In this document: positions 45,661 through 56,914 of the stretch, in pieces
Position numbering within the stretch: the stretch's first letter is position 1
Layout: every line of letters begins with the position of its first letter
Assembly: GCA_036245525.1 (NCBI GenBank)
Contig: BTPG01000004.1
Location: 16,924,631 to 16,988,630, forward strand
Direction: 5' to 3'
Source of the DNA: Semisulcospira habei
Lineage: Eukaryota > Mollusca > Gastropoda > Semisulcospiridae
DNA length: 64,000 nt
Made by a program: the position numbers and the translations under genes
Notes under the pieces: model-generated
Told to the model about the DNA's origin: nothing
Seen by the model: only the letters and a program-made list of their open reading frames with translations
Databases searched by the model: none

Positions 45661-45677
45661 TTAGGTTCACAACTTAC

Positions 45678-45828
45678 CTTGCCACTGCGATTATCTGTTA
45701 TGTATTGTGATGAGATTGGGCGTTGTTCCATTACTGATGCACCTTCACTTTGTAATAGCTTCACAAATGTATCCACAGAAATAACACATAAAGCTGCTTG
45801 CTGCTCTGTGAGCTCATTTGGTGTGGCA
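45678..45828 (-). other. Candidate minus-strand exon with strong splice sites
   Basis: GATTCTTTTTCAG acceptor and GGCAAGGTAAGTTG donor. 151 nt: ATPNELTEQQAALCVISVDT then FVKLLQSEGASVMEQRPISS and QYITDNRSGK. The best-delimited exon in the transposon, in phase with the exon at 44807-44935. No family recognised. Confidence 0.55.
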
Positions 45829-46234
45829 CTGAAAAAGAATCAAATGACTGGTATTTGTATAGTTATGTAATGTACACACGGGTCTTGTACTAGAAAATGG
45901 CGTGGCGTTCTGAAGATATTTACACAAAAACTTGACAACCACCACGAACCCCCAAAACAAATCGCAACTAAAAGTGGAAACTTCTAAATGTACATCAGAC
46001 CAGAGCTCAGAATATATCACATATTTCATTATGTATATAACACAAATATGTGTAATAGAAAATTGCCCAGAAACTATTACACTTATTTATAAAGGAGAGA
46101 AAATTTAAAAACAAAGTTTCAGGCTGTTACTATAGTGACGTATTTATAGTAACTACAGAAGAGACGAACAGTGAGGCTAAGATTTCCAATCTATTCTTCG
46201 TCTTGTTCATCGATGTATTCTGCCTACTTCTCAC
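45829..46234. other. Transposon interior, probable intron
   Basis: AT-rich; no coding signal. Confidence 0.4.
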
Positions 46235-46287
46235 CACTGTCGTCTGCTGTTATTTCCTCAGTCATCATTTCCCCCGAAATTAGTGTC
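46235..46287 (-). other. Possible small minus-strand exon
   Basis: GGTGTACAG acceptor and CAGTGGTGAGAAG donor around a frame reading TLISGEMMTEEITADDS. Phase to the next exon does not fit, so this is weak. Confidence 0.3.
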
Positions 46288-46486
46288 CTGTACACCAGAA
46301 CACACATAACATTACGATCGCTAGGGCTTCTTGTTGTTGACAAGGAAGTGGTCATTAGAGTGGTGTCCCCTGATAATACATATTTACGAGTACCTTCCCT
46401 TTGTAAACGCGACGTCAGCTACACGCGCATAGGTGTTTGTTGTTGTTGGAAATATACTTACCAACAAAAGTAATATTTGTACCACA

Positions 46487-46892
46487 AAAAGTGAAAAGAC
46501 CACACCATATCATGTTGGACTTACCGCCACCATTCGCTGGACCTTTTTTGGACGCTCTGGACGTCGCGGCTCGGTGCAGGCTTCAGTGACCGGCCAGTGC
46601 GGCAAAATGAAAGTTGGATATTTTTCAGTCGTAGTTGCACGGGAATTGGATGTTACCGCGCACGGACAGATGCAACTGGAAGTGACCTTAGGCAGCTGGA
46701 TGGTGTATACCTGTTTTCGTGAACTGTGACAGCCGTCAAGGACGTCTGACACTCTACAGCAGCTATAGTAACGTGCGTGCTCGGGGATCCTATCACACGG
46801 GGCCCTATCAGGGTTGCACTTTCTGTGTCAGGTAGGGACTTTGAAATTTTTTTTTCGATGTCCTCTACTGACTAATTGCTGAACCCGGACCT
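46487..46892 (-). repeat. Right terminal inverted repeat with exon-like segment
   Basis: Reverse complement of the left repeat over ~400 bp with roughly one difference per 8-10 bases and small indels. Minus-strand donor GGTGGCGGTAAGTCC near 46525. Confidence 0.82.
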
Positions 46893-49855
46893 TTAACGCC
46901 CGCACTGCCGTTCTGTCTGATACTGATTTTATTGATGACAATACACACGTGCAGCCTTTAATGGAATTAACAGATCTGCTAGAGGATGTACCACAAAGTC
47001 CACGGAGGTCAAAAGATATTGGTGTAAACAGTTTTGGTCGGAAACTGATAGAACTATGTCAAGAGTACTGTTTGTTTATTGTCAATGGCAGAACGAAAGG
47101 TGACAGTGAGGGAGAAATTACGTGCGTGGCCAACAGAGGCAAAAGTGTGGTGGACTACTGTATTTGCTCTAAATCCGTGTTTGACCTAGTGTCCGATATG
47201 TTTGTTGCTAACAGGTGTGAGTCAGACCATTTCCCCATTGTAACCACGTTTACTTCTAATCAGTCTGTTTATTCATGTGATGATGATGATTTAAATGATG
47301 ATATAATACTAGAGGAAGGGGTTAAATTTGTTTGGAAAGAAAACTACGCTGAATCCTTTTGTGCATACATTGAAGATAACCAGGAGACTCAGTTTCAACA
47401 CTTTTCATCAGCGCTTGACTCGAGTGTAGAAGAAGGGTCGGCCTGTTTTGTAGCATTCATTCAGAAGGCGGCTGACAAAATGAGGTCAGGTAAGAAGGTA
47501 GGTGAATCCCGTGCACAGCCGCCGTGGTGGGACTCGGACTGCGAGTTAGCAAAACAAAACAAGTACATACAGTTGAAGCAGTTCAGACACACAAACACAC
47601 ATGACGACTTAGGGAAGTATCTTGACATGAAGAAAGAATTTAAGAAGTTGTGTAAAACAAAACAAGTAGAGTACAACGCACGGGTTTTGAATGAGCTCAA
47701 CGATGCATGTAATGATGCAAACTCAAGAACATTTTGGCAAAAAATAAAGTCTCTGACTGGCGTTAAAAAGTTGTGTTCTGATGTCATTTCACCACGCGTG
47801 TGGTATGATTATTTTCGTAATTTGCTAAATGTGGATCAGAATGTTGATGATTCAGGGTTCAGCAGACAGGCCGAGGGTGTTTTGAATGACCATATATCTG
47901 ATGATTGTGATGGTTGTCATAATGCAAAATTTGACGAGGAAATCACGCAGGATGAAATTCGCAGTGCTATTAATAGCATGAAGAAAGGGAAAGCATCAGG
48001 CCCTGATGGCTTGCCCACTGACCTTTTTCATCATGCAGGTGAGATCCTTGTGAAATTTCTGCATCCTTTGTTCAATCGTGTGTTTCAAAGTGCGGAATAC
48101 CCTGAAAGCTGGACCATGGCTGTGATATTTCCACTACACAAAAAGGGTAACCCTAGAAATGTTGACAACTACAGAGGAATTTCTCTTCTGAACGTTATCA
48201 GTAAATTGTACAGTTGTGTCATTAACAACAGGTTGGTGCGTTTTTGTGAAGAGAATGATTGTATTCCTGAGGCTCAAGCTGGCTTCCGTAAAGGGTACAG
48301 TACTATAGACAACATTTTTTGCTTACAGGCACTAGTGCAAAAGTATCTTAGCAAGCAGGGTGGCCGTTTTTACACCATGTACGTAGATTTTTCTAAAGCT
48401 TACGACAATGTGCACAGGACAAAACTGTTGTATCTCTTGTTACGTAAAGGAGTTCATGGAAAGTTGCTTCAGACACTTGAGAGTATGTACAAACATGTAA
48501 AAGCTGCTGTAAGGGTTGGAACCAAAGTTACCGACTACTTTGATTGCATGTCAGGGGTGCGACAAGGTTGTGTGTTGAGCCCACTGCTGTTTTCTATCTT
48601 TCTTTCAGAATTTGAGACAGAAATATCATCGTGCGGTGCACGTGGCATTGATATTTTTGCAGACCCACTGGGTATTTTCCTTCTTATGTATGCTGATGAT
48701 ATAGCCATTGTCTCTGACTCTGTAGCAGATCTCCAAAAGAAAATTAATTGTTTAGAAAAATACTGTAAAAAATGGGGTCTCACTGTGAACATGGACAAGA
48801 CAAAAGTGGTGGTCTTCAAAAATGGAGGTTTTGTGAAAAATTGTGAAAAATGGTTTTATGCTGACAAGCAGATTCAAGTCGAGTCCAGTTATACTTACCT
48901 TGGTGTGATATTTTCCTCTACTCTGAACTGGGCTAGATGTGTAGAAAACTTAGCTGGAAAAGCCAGGAGAGCAGTTGCAGGTATCAAAAGACTATACTTC
49001 AAATTACAAAACTTGCCAGCTGACACTGTTTTTCACATTTTTGATGTCAAGATTAAACCAATTGTGCTATACGGGTCAGAGGTTTGGGGTTTCCAGAGAC
49101 ATGATGTAATTGAGCAGGTTCATATAAAGGTTTGTAAAATGGTCCTTGGTGTTGGAAGAGATGTAAAAAACAATATTGTGCTGGGTGAGTGTGGAAGATT
49201 CCCTATGTATATTGATGCCTATGTTCGAATGGTGAAGTACTGGTGCAGACTTCTTACCATGTCAGAAAACAGATACCCAAGACAGTGTTACACGATGTTA
49301 TGTATGCATGATGCTTCAGGTAGATCGAACTGGGCTACGCAAATAAAGACTCTATTGTGTATGCACGGGTTTGGGTATGTATGGGAAATGCAGTCAGTTG
49401 GAAACACTCCTCTGTTCATTCAGATATTCAAAGATCGGCTGATGGATTGTTTCCGACAGGACTGGCATGCATCCCTTTCCTCAAACACAGAATACTGCCA
49501 TTATCACCCAGAAATACTTAGAGCCAGTTACATAGGGCAGCTGAACTCTTGTGAACTCAGGCGGGCAATATGTTTACTTAGATGTAACCGTTTACCTTTA
49601 AACGGAGTATCCAGATTTGGAAAACTCATCACTAATCCAGAATGTAATTCATGTGATTGGCATAAGGATGAAGATTTGTGTCACTTTCTGTTCAAGTGTC
49701 CAAAATATGCCCCTTTACGTAAAAAGTACATTCCACTGTTTTACTACAGATTCCCATCCGATCTTAAAGTTCAGCTGCTGTGTGGAAACCTACATGATAA
49801 ACTGGTTTTTAAAGTTGCTATGTATATTTCAGGTTGCCTTAAATTAAGGAATTAG
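46893..49855 (+). pseudogene. LINE-B ORF2, 3' part: endonuclease end, reverse transcriptase, C-terminal domain
   Basis: The frame resumes with FNAR at the junction and runs 987 codons to TAG at 49853-49855 without a stop. The endonuclease ends with SVVDYCICS and SDHFPI (47222). RT motifs follow: MKKGKASGPDGLPTDLF, NYRGISLLNVISKLYS, EAQAGFRKGYSTID, YTMYVDFSKAYDNV, SGVRQGCVLSPLLFSIFLSE and LLMYADDIAIVSDS with catalytic YADD at 48689-48700. The C-terminal region has a Cys/His cluster (CNSCDWHKDEDLCHFLFKC, near 49645-49705). The catalytic residues are all present; only the upstream insertion disables it. Clade CR1/L2/Jockey group by motif style, not proven. The GTG at 46949 is not a real start. 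Confidence 0.88.
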
Positions 49856-50885
<1,030 letters not shown>

Positions 50886-50907
50886 GTGACTTGTGGAGAG
50901 AGGGCCC

Positions 50908-50951
50908 GTGCGCATTAAGACTCTCACCGTTCCCCAAAATATCAACCGTGG

Positions 50952-50985
<34 letters not shown>

Positions 50986-51085
50986 TCAAACACCCAAAAA
51001 GGGACTTTGTTAAAGCATTTTTTTAATGCGTTCTGGGGGGGGGGGACACCCCCCCCTTCCCCTCCCCCAATCCGCCCTTGATATG
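50908..51085. mobile_element. hAT-like element, second copy, partial
   Basis: GCGCATTAAGACTCTCACCG, a G tract, AAAGGGACTTTGTTAAAGCA and AATCCGCCCTTGAT parallel 32866-33060. The left terminal repeat is not recognisable. Confidence 0.55.
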
Positions 51086-51235
51086 CAGCATTTCTCAGAG
51101 GGGACGCAGACAGCGTCAACGGGGTCAGTAACGCTGTTTTACACCCTTCTCTACAATAATTCTGTACTGTTGTGCGCATTAAAATAAATATTTGTTTCTG
51201 ATTGAGTATTCAAGTGACGTAAATGTGCGGTCGTA
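51086..51235. other. No feature seen
   Basis: Unassigned spacer. Confidence 0.5.
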
Positions 51236-51960
51236 TTGTTTACATTTTATCTAGAGAGTACTTCAGGACACCCACCTTTCAGTTACTTTTTCCTGAATAA
51301 ATTACGAGCGTCTGAGGTCGTCAAACTAATCCATGACGGGAGACCACTGGAATATTCATGTACAGAAGTGATCTGCCCTTGCTAAACCGACATGCTCTCA
51401 CGCAGTCGTGTTCTGATCAATGATGCCATATTGTCTTTGTCTGTCCATCCATGTACAAAAGTTAACTCGTTTTTGCGTTTGTTTCTATTTTATCTACACA
51501 GTGAGCAAAGGTCCTTGGGCCCATGACGGCCGCAGTGGGGGCGCAAAACTCATCCATGATAGGAAACCACTGGAGTATTCATGTTCAGAAGTGATCTGCC
51601 CTTGCTAAGCCGACATGTTCTCAAGCAGCCATGTTCTGATCAATGCCGCCATCTTGTCTTCGTCTTCCCATCCATGTACAAAAGTTAAATCGTTTTTGCG
51701 GTTGTTTCTATTTTATCTAGAGAGTACTTCACGACACCAACCTTCCAGTTACTTTTTCCTGAATATATAATGAGCGTCTGGGGGAGCCAAACTCATCCAT
51801 GACGTGAGACCACTGGAATATTCATGTCCGGAAGTGATCTGCCCTTGCTCAACCGACATGCTCTCACGCAGTCATGTTTTGATCAATGACGTCATATTGT
51901 TTCTGTCTGTCCATCCGAAAGCGTTTTGTGTATAAAAGGAAATCGTTTCTGCTTCTTGTC
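51236..51960. repeat. Tandem repeat, three copies of a ~225-245 bp unit
   Basis: TTTCTATTTTATCTAGAGAG, GGAATATTCATGTACAGAAG then TGATCTGCCCTTGCT, and TTCTGATCAATGACGTCATA recur at periods of about 242 and 223 bp. Copy 2 has an insertion-like difference (CACAGTGAGCAAAGGTCCTT). A minisatellite or a duplicated non-coding unit; short frames inside are not conserved. Confidence 0.85.
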
Positions 51961-52042
51961 TTTAATTTGTTATCAAACATTCGATCAGACTCATGGATAC
52001 ACATGTGTTATGATTCTTCTACGTCTACTTCGCCTTCTTCTT

Positions 52043-52073
<31 letters not shown>

Positions 52074-52564
52074 GATTATCAACATCGGTTAGTGTTGTTG
52101 TTTTTTTTACTACTACAAATATCATTACTACTCTTACAATAATAATCGCTGTTGTTATTATTACATTGTGTTTCTGTTGTTACTGTTGCTAATGAATGTC
52201 GCCGTCGTTGTTGCTGTTGTTCCATTTTTGTTGTTGCTGCTGTTTTTGTTTGTTGTTGTTCTTGTTGTTGTGCAGAAATGGCTGCCGCGGCTGGTTTTCA
52301 TATTCTTGAAAAAAATAGTCCCTATTCGTCGGACTGGACACATGCATGTTTGGAGCTGTAAAGCCGTGGTGGTACCGACAGGCCTAGACTAGACAAGTAT
52401 CGTCCACTTCGCGATCATGCGATCTCCTCACACTACTACAAGGGAGGTCCCCGCCCCCAAGTACCCTATTAGATCCTCAAGAGCTCTAGTGTAAACACCA
52501 CTTGCTTTTTCTGTCCGAGTCCTGAGTCTGGGCCCGCCATGCAAGTGGACCAGCTTCAAACTAC
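51961..52564. other. No gene; (ATT)n at 52046-52073 and GTT-rich stretch
   Basis: Trinucleotide-rich (GTT, TTA) DNA; frames at 51926-52392 are low-complexity translation. Confidence 0.6.
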
Positions 52565-52715
52565 CGCGAGGCACAGATTCTCACAAGCCTGTGAGCATGT
52601 GTGTTGATCGGTGATGCTCGTGAGCTCGTGAGCTCCGTGAGAGTATGTGCGCTGGTCTGAGAGTTTGGACCTTATGTCTGAAGGCGCAAGGTCTAACCTC
52701 ACAGACCAGCACACG
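52565..52715. repeat. Family A remnant then family E palindrome (52648-52712)
   Basis: GCGAGGCACAGATTCTCACA is a lone family A left arm. GTGCGCTGGTCTGAGAGTTT ... AACCTCACAGACCAGCACAC is a family E copy with ~27 bp arms. Confidence 0.72.
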
Positions 52716-52751
52716 TACAACAGTGTCTGTAGAACATGGAACTTTTTTTTT

Positions 52752-52925
52752 TAACCCTTTTCATCCTGAAAATCTCTTGCTTTAAATAAATTTGACAATG
52801 GTAGTTCAAGGGAGCTGCCAGAATAGCTTGGCGCCTGAAGTGCCAAGCTATTCTAGCACAGCCCTTGAACTTAACTGGTTTATCTGTCTTTTAATCTGTA
52901 ATGTAACGTTCATATGACAAAAAGC
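52752..52925. mobile_element. Family B2 element, diverged
   Basis: TTAACCCTTTTCATCCTGAA, GCCAGAATAGCTTGGCGCC / GTGCCAAGCTATTCTAGCAC, then CTGTAATGTAACGTTCATAT. The right terminal TTAA is not found. Confidence 0.72.
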
Positions 52926-52977
52926 ACTTTTAAAAAAAAATCAGCCTCAACATGGTTAGTGTTCAAGAGCTCTGACT

Positions 52978-53100
52978 TGACCCAGTCATTGCCGAGGAAA
53001 GTTAGTACAGCCGCACTGAAGAGACATAGATCCTCATGATGCCCCACAGTCACCAGAGCTCATGCGGATCTATGCCTCTTGCTGACATTACTTTGTATCT
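52978..53100. mobile_element. Family A element, partly decayed
   Basis: TGACCCAGTCATTGCCGAGG terminus, then hairpin GAAGAGACATAGATCCTCAT ... ATGCGGATCTATGCCTCTTG. Confidence 0.68.
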
Positions 53101-53454
53101 CTGTTACTTGGACGTTTGGGGCTCTTTGACGTTGAATCAACAAAGTGAGACAGACAGAGCAAAAAGTGTACAGGCTATTCGTAGGTTCTTTACTCTTTGG
53201 AGAGAGAGGGAAAGAGTCGCCACAAAAATGCACAAAATTGTCAGCTTGTATCAGTCTGCTAGCACATTTCCTCGTACGCTTTTGATACAGTGAGTGTGAG
53301 AACGCGCGTAACGTTTGACTGCGTGACAAGTTGTTTCAGCCGGCCAAGAAAATCGCCTCTCGACTATTCAAGTTGACATCTGACACCCTCAACCACCAAA
53401 GCACCACACTGACCGCAACTTGGTGTGCGAAAATTCCACACATTCTTTTCATGG
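53101..53454. other. No gene seen
   Basis: Overlapping frames at 53036-53329 have no domain. Confidence 0.5.
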
Positions 53455-53518
53455 CAAGAGACTTAAATTCTCATGAGCTCCTTTTCCCACAGGAGCTCAT
53501 GAGAATCCATGTCTCTTG
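53455..53518. repeat. Family A hairpin
   Basis: CAAGAGACTTAAATTCTCAT pairs with ATGAGAATCCATGTCTCTTG; the stem base GAGCTCCT/AGGAGCTC is unlike other copies yet matched in both arms. Confidence 0.87.
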
Positions 53519-53545
53519 TTGGTAAAGATCTGCCCCGTGTATACT

Positions 53546-53694
53546 TAATCCATTCAGCCTTGACGCACTACAGCAGGAGATGGGTCGACCATGATAATTC
53601 AGGGGTAGCGTCAGATTAGCTTGGCGCCTGTCGCCTGGTCATTAGGTGACGCCTCCAAATTTGGGAAATACGACCGTCGGGTTGAATGAGTTAA
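53546..53694. mobile_element. Family B element that lost its right arm
   Basis: TTAATCCATTCAGCCTTGAC and the left arm to GCTTGGCGCCTGTCG, then it jumps to CTGGTCATTAGGTGACG and the normal right end GAATGAGTTAA. The deletion starts at the hairpin centre. Confidence 0.82.
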
Positions 53695-53878
53695 AAAATG
53701 TGTCTTCGGTCAAATAAAATCAACGAAGTTGTGACTGTCTCCTATGATCTCAAGCACATTTAGATCTTTTCCTTGTGCGAGGGGGTTCGGTTTTCTTCAG
53801 GGGCTCAGTCAAACCTGTTTCATTTATAATTCTTTTGCTTTTTCTGATTGATTTTCAGACGGATACAGTTTTACGGTT
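53695..53878. other. No feature seen
   Basis: Unassigned spacer. Confidence 0.5.
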
Positions 53879-53994
53879 TAACTCAATCCAGGAGGCCCGC
53901 GTCAATAGCTGCGAAAATGTCGTATAGCGTTGCCGGCGGCATCGCTATACGACACTTCTGCAGCTACTGATGCGGGGCGCTTTGAATGAGTTAA
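53879..53994. mobile_element. Family F-like palindrome, TTAA-bounded
   Basis: TTTAACTCAATCCAGGAGGC ... GCTTTGAATGAGTTAA; arms GTCGTATAGCGTTGCCGG / CGGCATCGCTATACGAC. A distinct internal sequence with the same termini. Confidence 0.75.
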
Positions 53995-54097
53995 GACATG
54001 ATAACCCCTTGGTCGATATTGGACATACTTTTCTTGTCCCTCTCATAAGGATTACATTGCAGTGTCATGCTATTTCAAGACTGAAGGGATCAAATCT

Positions 54098-54402
54098 AGA
54101 CCAATTGGTGTAAAATGCAAAGACAATCCCAACAAGGGAACATACACGCTTAGAAAGGACAATTAGAAAGCGATTTATTTACTGAAATTTTCGGGTCAAA
54201 ATTCCTGACTTTATTTCCATTAGGAACACAAAACGGCATTTCATCCGAAAATTAATTAAATTGTGTTTTCATGGTCATCTATAAGCGTGCTTCAATCTTT
54301 CTTGGGATTTTCTTTGTAGGCACCAAACTGTCCTAGCTCCAGTCTTGAGATCTCATGGTCGATCCGTCTCCTGGTATAGTATGTCAGGGCTGGATGGTGT
54401 GA
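54098..54402. mobile_element. Family I element (54098-54330) and family B right-arm fragment (54349-54402)
   Basis: ACACGCTTAGAAAGGACAAT ... AATTGTGTTTTCATGGTCAT then CTATAAGCGTGCTTC are the paired family I arms. CTCATGGTCGATCCGTCTCC then TGTCAGGGCTGGATGG is a family B remnant. Confidence 0.62.
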
Positions 54403-54641
54403 CTGGTGGTGTCTCAAACCGCGTCCCGTGTTTAGGCAGCGGTTTCCCAGACTGCTAGAGTCCCACGGGGATTCTCAGACGCTCTGGGGGCCCAGAGGCT
54501 CTAGCGGGCCATGTCGATTTGAGGTTCAATATTTGGAAAAGTCATTGCTCTCTCCGCCTCTTCTGCTGGCGTTTCGAAAACAACTTATCCTCTCTCCCCA
54601 TTGTTTAGAATACAGTCTGTCGTGCAAGTCTTTCGACGCTG
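54403..54641. other. No gene seen
   Basis: Unassigned; part of a 118-codon frame (54428-54784) with no known domain. Confidence 0.5.
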
Positions 54642-54706
54642 CAAGCGGCACAGATTTTCATAAGACCCTGCATCCGCTGGGTCTCATGAGAATCTGCTCC
54701 TCTTGG
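54642..54706. repeat. Family A hairpin
   Basis: CAAGCGGCACAGATTTTCAT ... ATGAGAATCTGCTCCTCTTG; moderately decayed. Confidence 0.78.
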
Positions 54707-55184
54707 TCACGAATTTCAGCATCTTTTCGCACCGTTGTTCGTCTGCCGGTCTGGGTAACGGTGGAGGGCCATGCAATCTCTTGACTACTCTAAACCTGCT
54801 CGGGATCCTAGTCTGTAGCTGCTTGAGCTATTCTTCACTTAGTCCAAGGTCCTCCCAATGCGCAAACGGCAATCGGGCCGACGTCGGCCGCCGTTAGCAC
54901 GTGCACAACTGTGCGCGGCCCGATGGCCTTTTGCGCGCCTTTTGCTCCTCCAACCTATGGACCTGGAAGAGTTGCAAGAAACCTCATGACCAAGTAAGCA
55001 AAAAGATAGTCGACGTCGAACCGAGGACCTTGTGCTCACTGAGAAGCTCCTGCAGCCCGAACAGGCTCGCACAGCAGAATGTTGGGGCTACTCTGCTGCT
55101 GACTGTCTGTGAAACATAGAAAATGTAATACCAGCTTTTCTTTAAATGATTTTGTTGTCGCGGTCGGACTCCGTTTTTGAATCC
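54707..55184. other. No gene; short GC palindromes near 54868-54920
   Basis: CGGGCCGACGTCGG then GCGGCCCGATGG. Overlapping frames (54839-55119) not supported. Confidence 0.5.
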
Positions 55185-55312
55185 ATACCAAAAAGATGAC
55201 TGCCAAGAGTGTAAAATGCACAGCAAAAGAAAGAAACACGCTTAGACAGGTTCAAGTGCAACACAACTTACTGTGTTGTACTTGTCCTTTCTTTTTTATT
55301 GTAATTTCTCGG
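55185..55312. mobile_element. Family I element
   Basis: TACCAAAAAGATGACTGCCA, AAGAAACACGCTTAGACAGG, then the short inverted centre CAACACAACTTACTGTGTTG. Confidence 0.68.
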
Positions 55313-55393
55313 CATCTTGAGTTCATAGGGACTTGCGCCCATAGATACCGGAAGATAACGGTGTTATCTTGTTCAACTTAACTGGCTTTTTCA

Positions 55394-55475
55394 AGGCAGG
55401 ACTTGATAGCTCAGGTGGTATTGCGTCGGACTGTGGTAACTGCGGGATTCGAGTCGCGGATTCGAACTCGGGGGG
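55394..55475 (+). repeat. tRNA-derived sequence, possible SINE head or tRNA pseudogene
   Basis: A-box TAGCTCAGGTGG (55407-55418) and B-box GGATTCGAACTC (55459-55470) are spaced 41 bp apart as in tRNA genes. The 3' side runs into poly-G and the acceptor stem does not close, so it is not a functional tRNA. Confidence 0.55.
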
Positions 55476-55756
55476 GGGGGGGGGGGGCGTGGGGGGGGGT
55501 TAAACTTTGTTCACACCCTTTTCGGTGCTCCGTCTTTGAAAGCACTTTAAACATTACCAAACCGTTCAGCGTAGTTTGTTAATCTGGAATGGAAAAATTA
55601 GTCTGCTTTATATATATGTTCCTAGACAGGGGGTGTCCTTTGGTTTTCAGACCACCTCGGCATGTTTTGTCTTTTAGCTTTCAGCCTTCAAGTCCATTCG
55701 CACCTCAGTCTATCTGTATAGGTGCTTTTTTTCCCAGTCTGGGAAAACACTGACAT
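55476..55756. other. No gene; poly-G at 55471-55500
   Basis: Nothing else recognised. Confidence 0.55.
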
Positions 55757-55967
55757 TCTCATTCAGCCCTGACGCACTACAGCAGGAGATGGGTCAACCA
55801 TGATAATTCAAGGGCAGTGCCAGATTAGCTTGGCGCCTGTCGGCGCCAAGCTAATCTGGCACCGCCCTTGAATTATCATGGTTGATCCATCTCCTGCAAC
55901 TGGTGCATAGTCATTAGATAACGCCTCCATAAATTGGGAAATACGTGCGTCGGGCTGAATGAGTTAA
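55757..55967. mobile_element. Family B palindromic element, complete
   Basis: The left terminus is mutated (ATTCTCATTCAGCCCTGACG); the right is CGGGCTGAATGAGTTAA. Arms GGGCAGTGCCAGATTAGCTT / inverse are near perfect. Confidence 0.86.
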
Positions 55968-56117
55968 TCCTTACACTGCCAGTAGCCTCAGACTGTGTTT
56001 GTAAAATAATAAATTCAGCGTCAAAAAGCCCTAGACATCAAAGGAACATGGTCATACAAGACAGGACATTTAACTCCTCCACTCAGTGCTGGAAAAAATG
56101 CGAACACCACCCAACTG
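55968..56117. other. Possible family A left flank
   Basis: CTTACACTGCCAGTAGCCTC and GCGAACACCACCCAACTGCA resemble sequence upstream of family A hairpins. Confidence 0.45.
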
Positions 56118-56182
56118 CAAAAGGCAAAATCCTCATGAACCCCCCGCAAATGCGGAGGGCTCATGAGGTTCTTTGCCTCTTG
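56118..56182. repeat. Family A hairpin
   Basis: CAAAAGGCAAAATCCTCATG ... TCATGAGGTTCTTTGCCTCT then TG. The A-rich arm variant is partly mirrored. Confidence 0.82.
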
Positions 56183-56708
56183 TTGAACCTCTCTGTTCGG
56201 TGCCGAATTTGCCCTGTTTTAAAAGACACAACTTTGCGCCCGATGGTGATATTTAATGTCATTTACTTATTCTAAGAACTTAGGGGCGTCATATCCTTTT
56301 ATTGCACAAGACATTCAATCTGGAACCAGCGCGGCGTGAAAGAAAGGTCAGGCACCGCTCCTAAAAATCACACAGACTCTCAGTCCAGTATCTGAGGCGG
56401 CTTACCCGCCTCATCAGCGCCGGCTAAGTAACGGACCACAATGTACTGCGCAAGGGGTAAGGAAGTGTATAAAAACACTAGAGTATAATTGTGTGTGTGT
56501 GAACCGCATTCAGAGCCAAGACCCGGAGAATGCAAGTGGGCCGCTCTGTTTGGACAACAATAAACCGTAGGTATCTGGAGACCCAAATACGCAAAGAAAA
56601 CAAAAAACGTAGCTATCGTGAGACCCCGATACAATTGATGTCAATAAAAGAAAATCATACAAATGGCGATGGTTCTGAGGTCATCGGTCGCCCTAGGCTT
56701 TCAATCGG
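56183..56708. other. No gene seen
   Basis: Frames at 56380-56634 and 56530-56730 have no known domain. Confidence 0.5.
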
Positions 56709-56775
56709 CAAGAGGCATAGATTCTCATGAGCCCCTGCTGCTGAAGCAGGGGCTCATGAGAATCTGGGTCTCTTG
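56709..56775. repeat. Family A hairpin, near perfect
   Basis: CAAGAGGCATAGATTCTCAT pairs with ATGAGAATCTGGGTCTCTTG; centre CCCCTGCTGCTGAAGCAGGG. Confidence 0.9.
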
Positions 56776-56914
56776 GTTTTTGGCTTTTTGACATCATTTG
56801 CGCTTCTGACGGAGGCATTCTGTCGCCAAGGGTTTTAAGTCTGTTGATGGGACTTAACGGCATGCTTTCCCCTGATTAAACCCATTGGGACATTTATCCC
56901 TCCCCGACTCTAGT

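Larger units (their letters stand above)
39428..46892. mobile_element. 7,465 bp DNA transposon with ~400 bp terminal inverted repeats
   Basis: The left end AGGTCCTGGTTCAGCAATTA is matched at the right end by the inverse TAATTGCTGAACCCGGACCT. Similarity continues about 400 bp inward (to ~39835 and ~46487) with scattered differences, so the two ends have diverged. TTAA duplications flank it. Each repeat ends inward with a splice-donor-like site (ACGGTACGTC left; GCGGTAAGTCC right, minus strand). The interior holds exon-like segments on both strands, a family A hairpin, a family I element, a 99 bp LINE-A insertion, (TA)n and (CA)n, so it is not very young. TTAA plus a purine-starting end suggests Kolobok rather than piggyBac; this is an inference. 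Confidence 0.82.

Noticed and set aside
46171..46473. 100-codon plus-strand frame in the transposon
   Set aside because: It lies opposite splice-like sites of the minus-strand gene and has no domain of its own.
46510..46752. Matching frames in the two transposon termini as a conserved protein
   Set aside because: The frames at 39566 and 46752 agree for about 34 residues and then shift relative to each other. Two other frames also stay open over part of the repeat, so shared nucleotide ancestry explains it.
39428..46892. piggyBac assignment for the 7.5 kb transposon
   Set aside because: TTAA fits, but the ends start AGG rather than CCC, the repeats are far longer than piggyBac ends, and the exon peptides do not resemble piggyBac transposase to me. 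Kolobok-like is preferred, unproven.
54839..55239. Overlapping arginine- and cysteine-rich frames on both strands
   Set aside because: GC-rich palindromic sequence opens several frames at once; none has a known motif.
55394..55475. Functional tRNA gene
   Set aside because: A and B boxes are present but the acceptor stem cannot be closed and the 3' side is poly-G.
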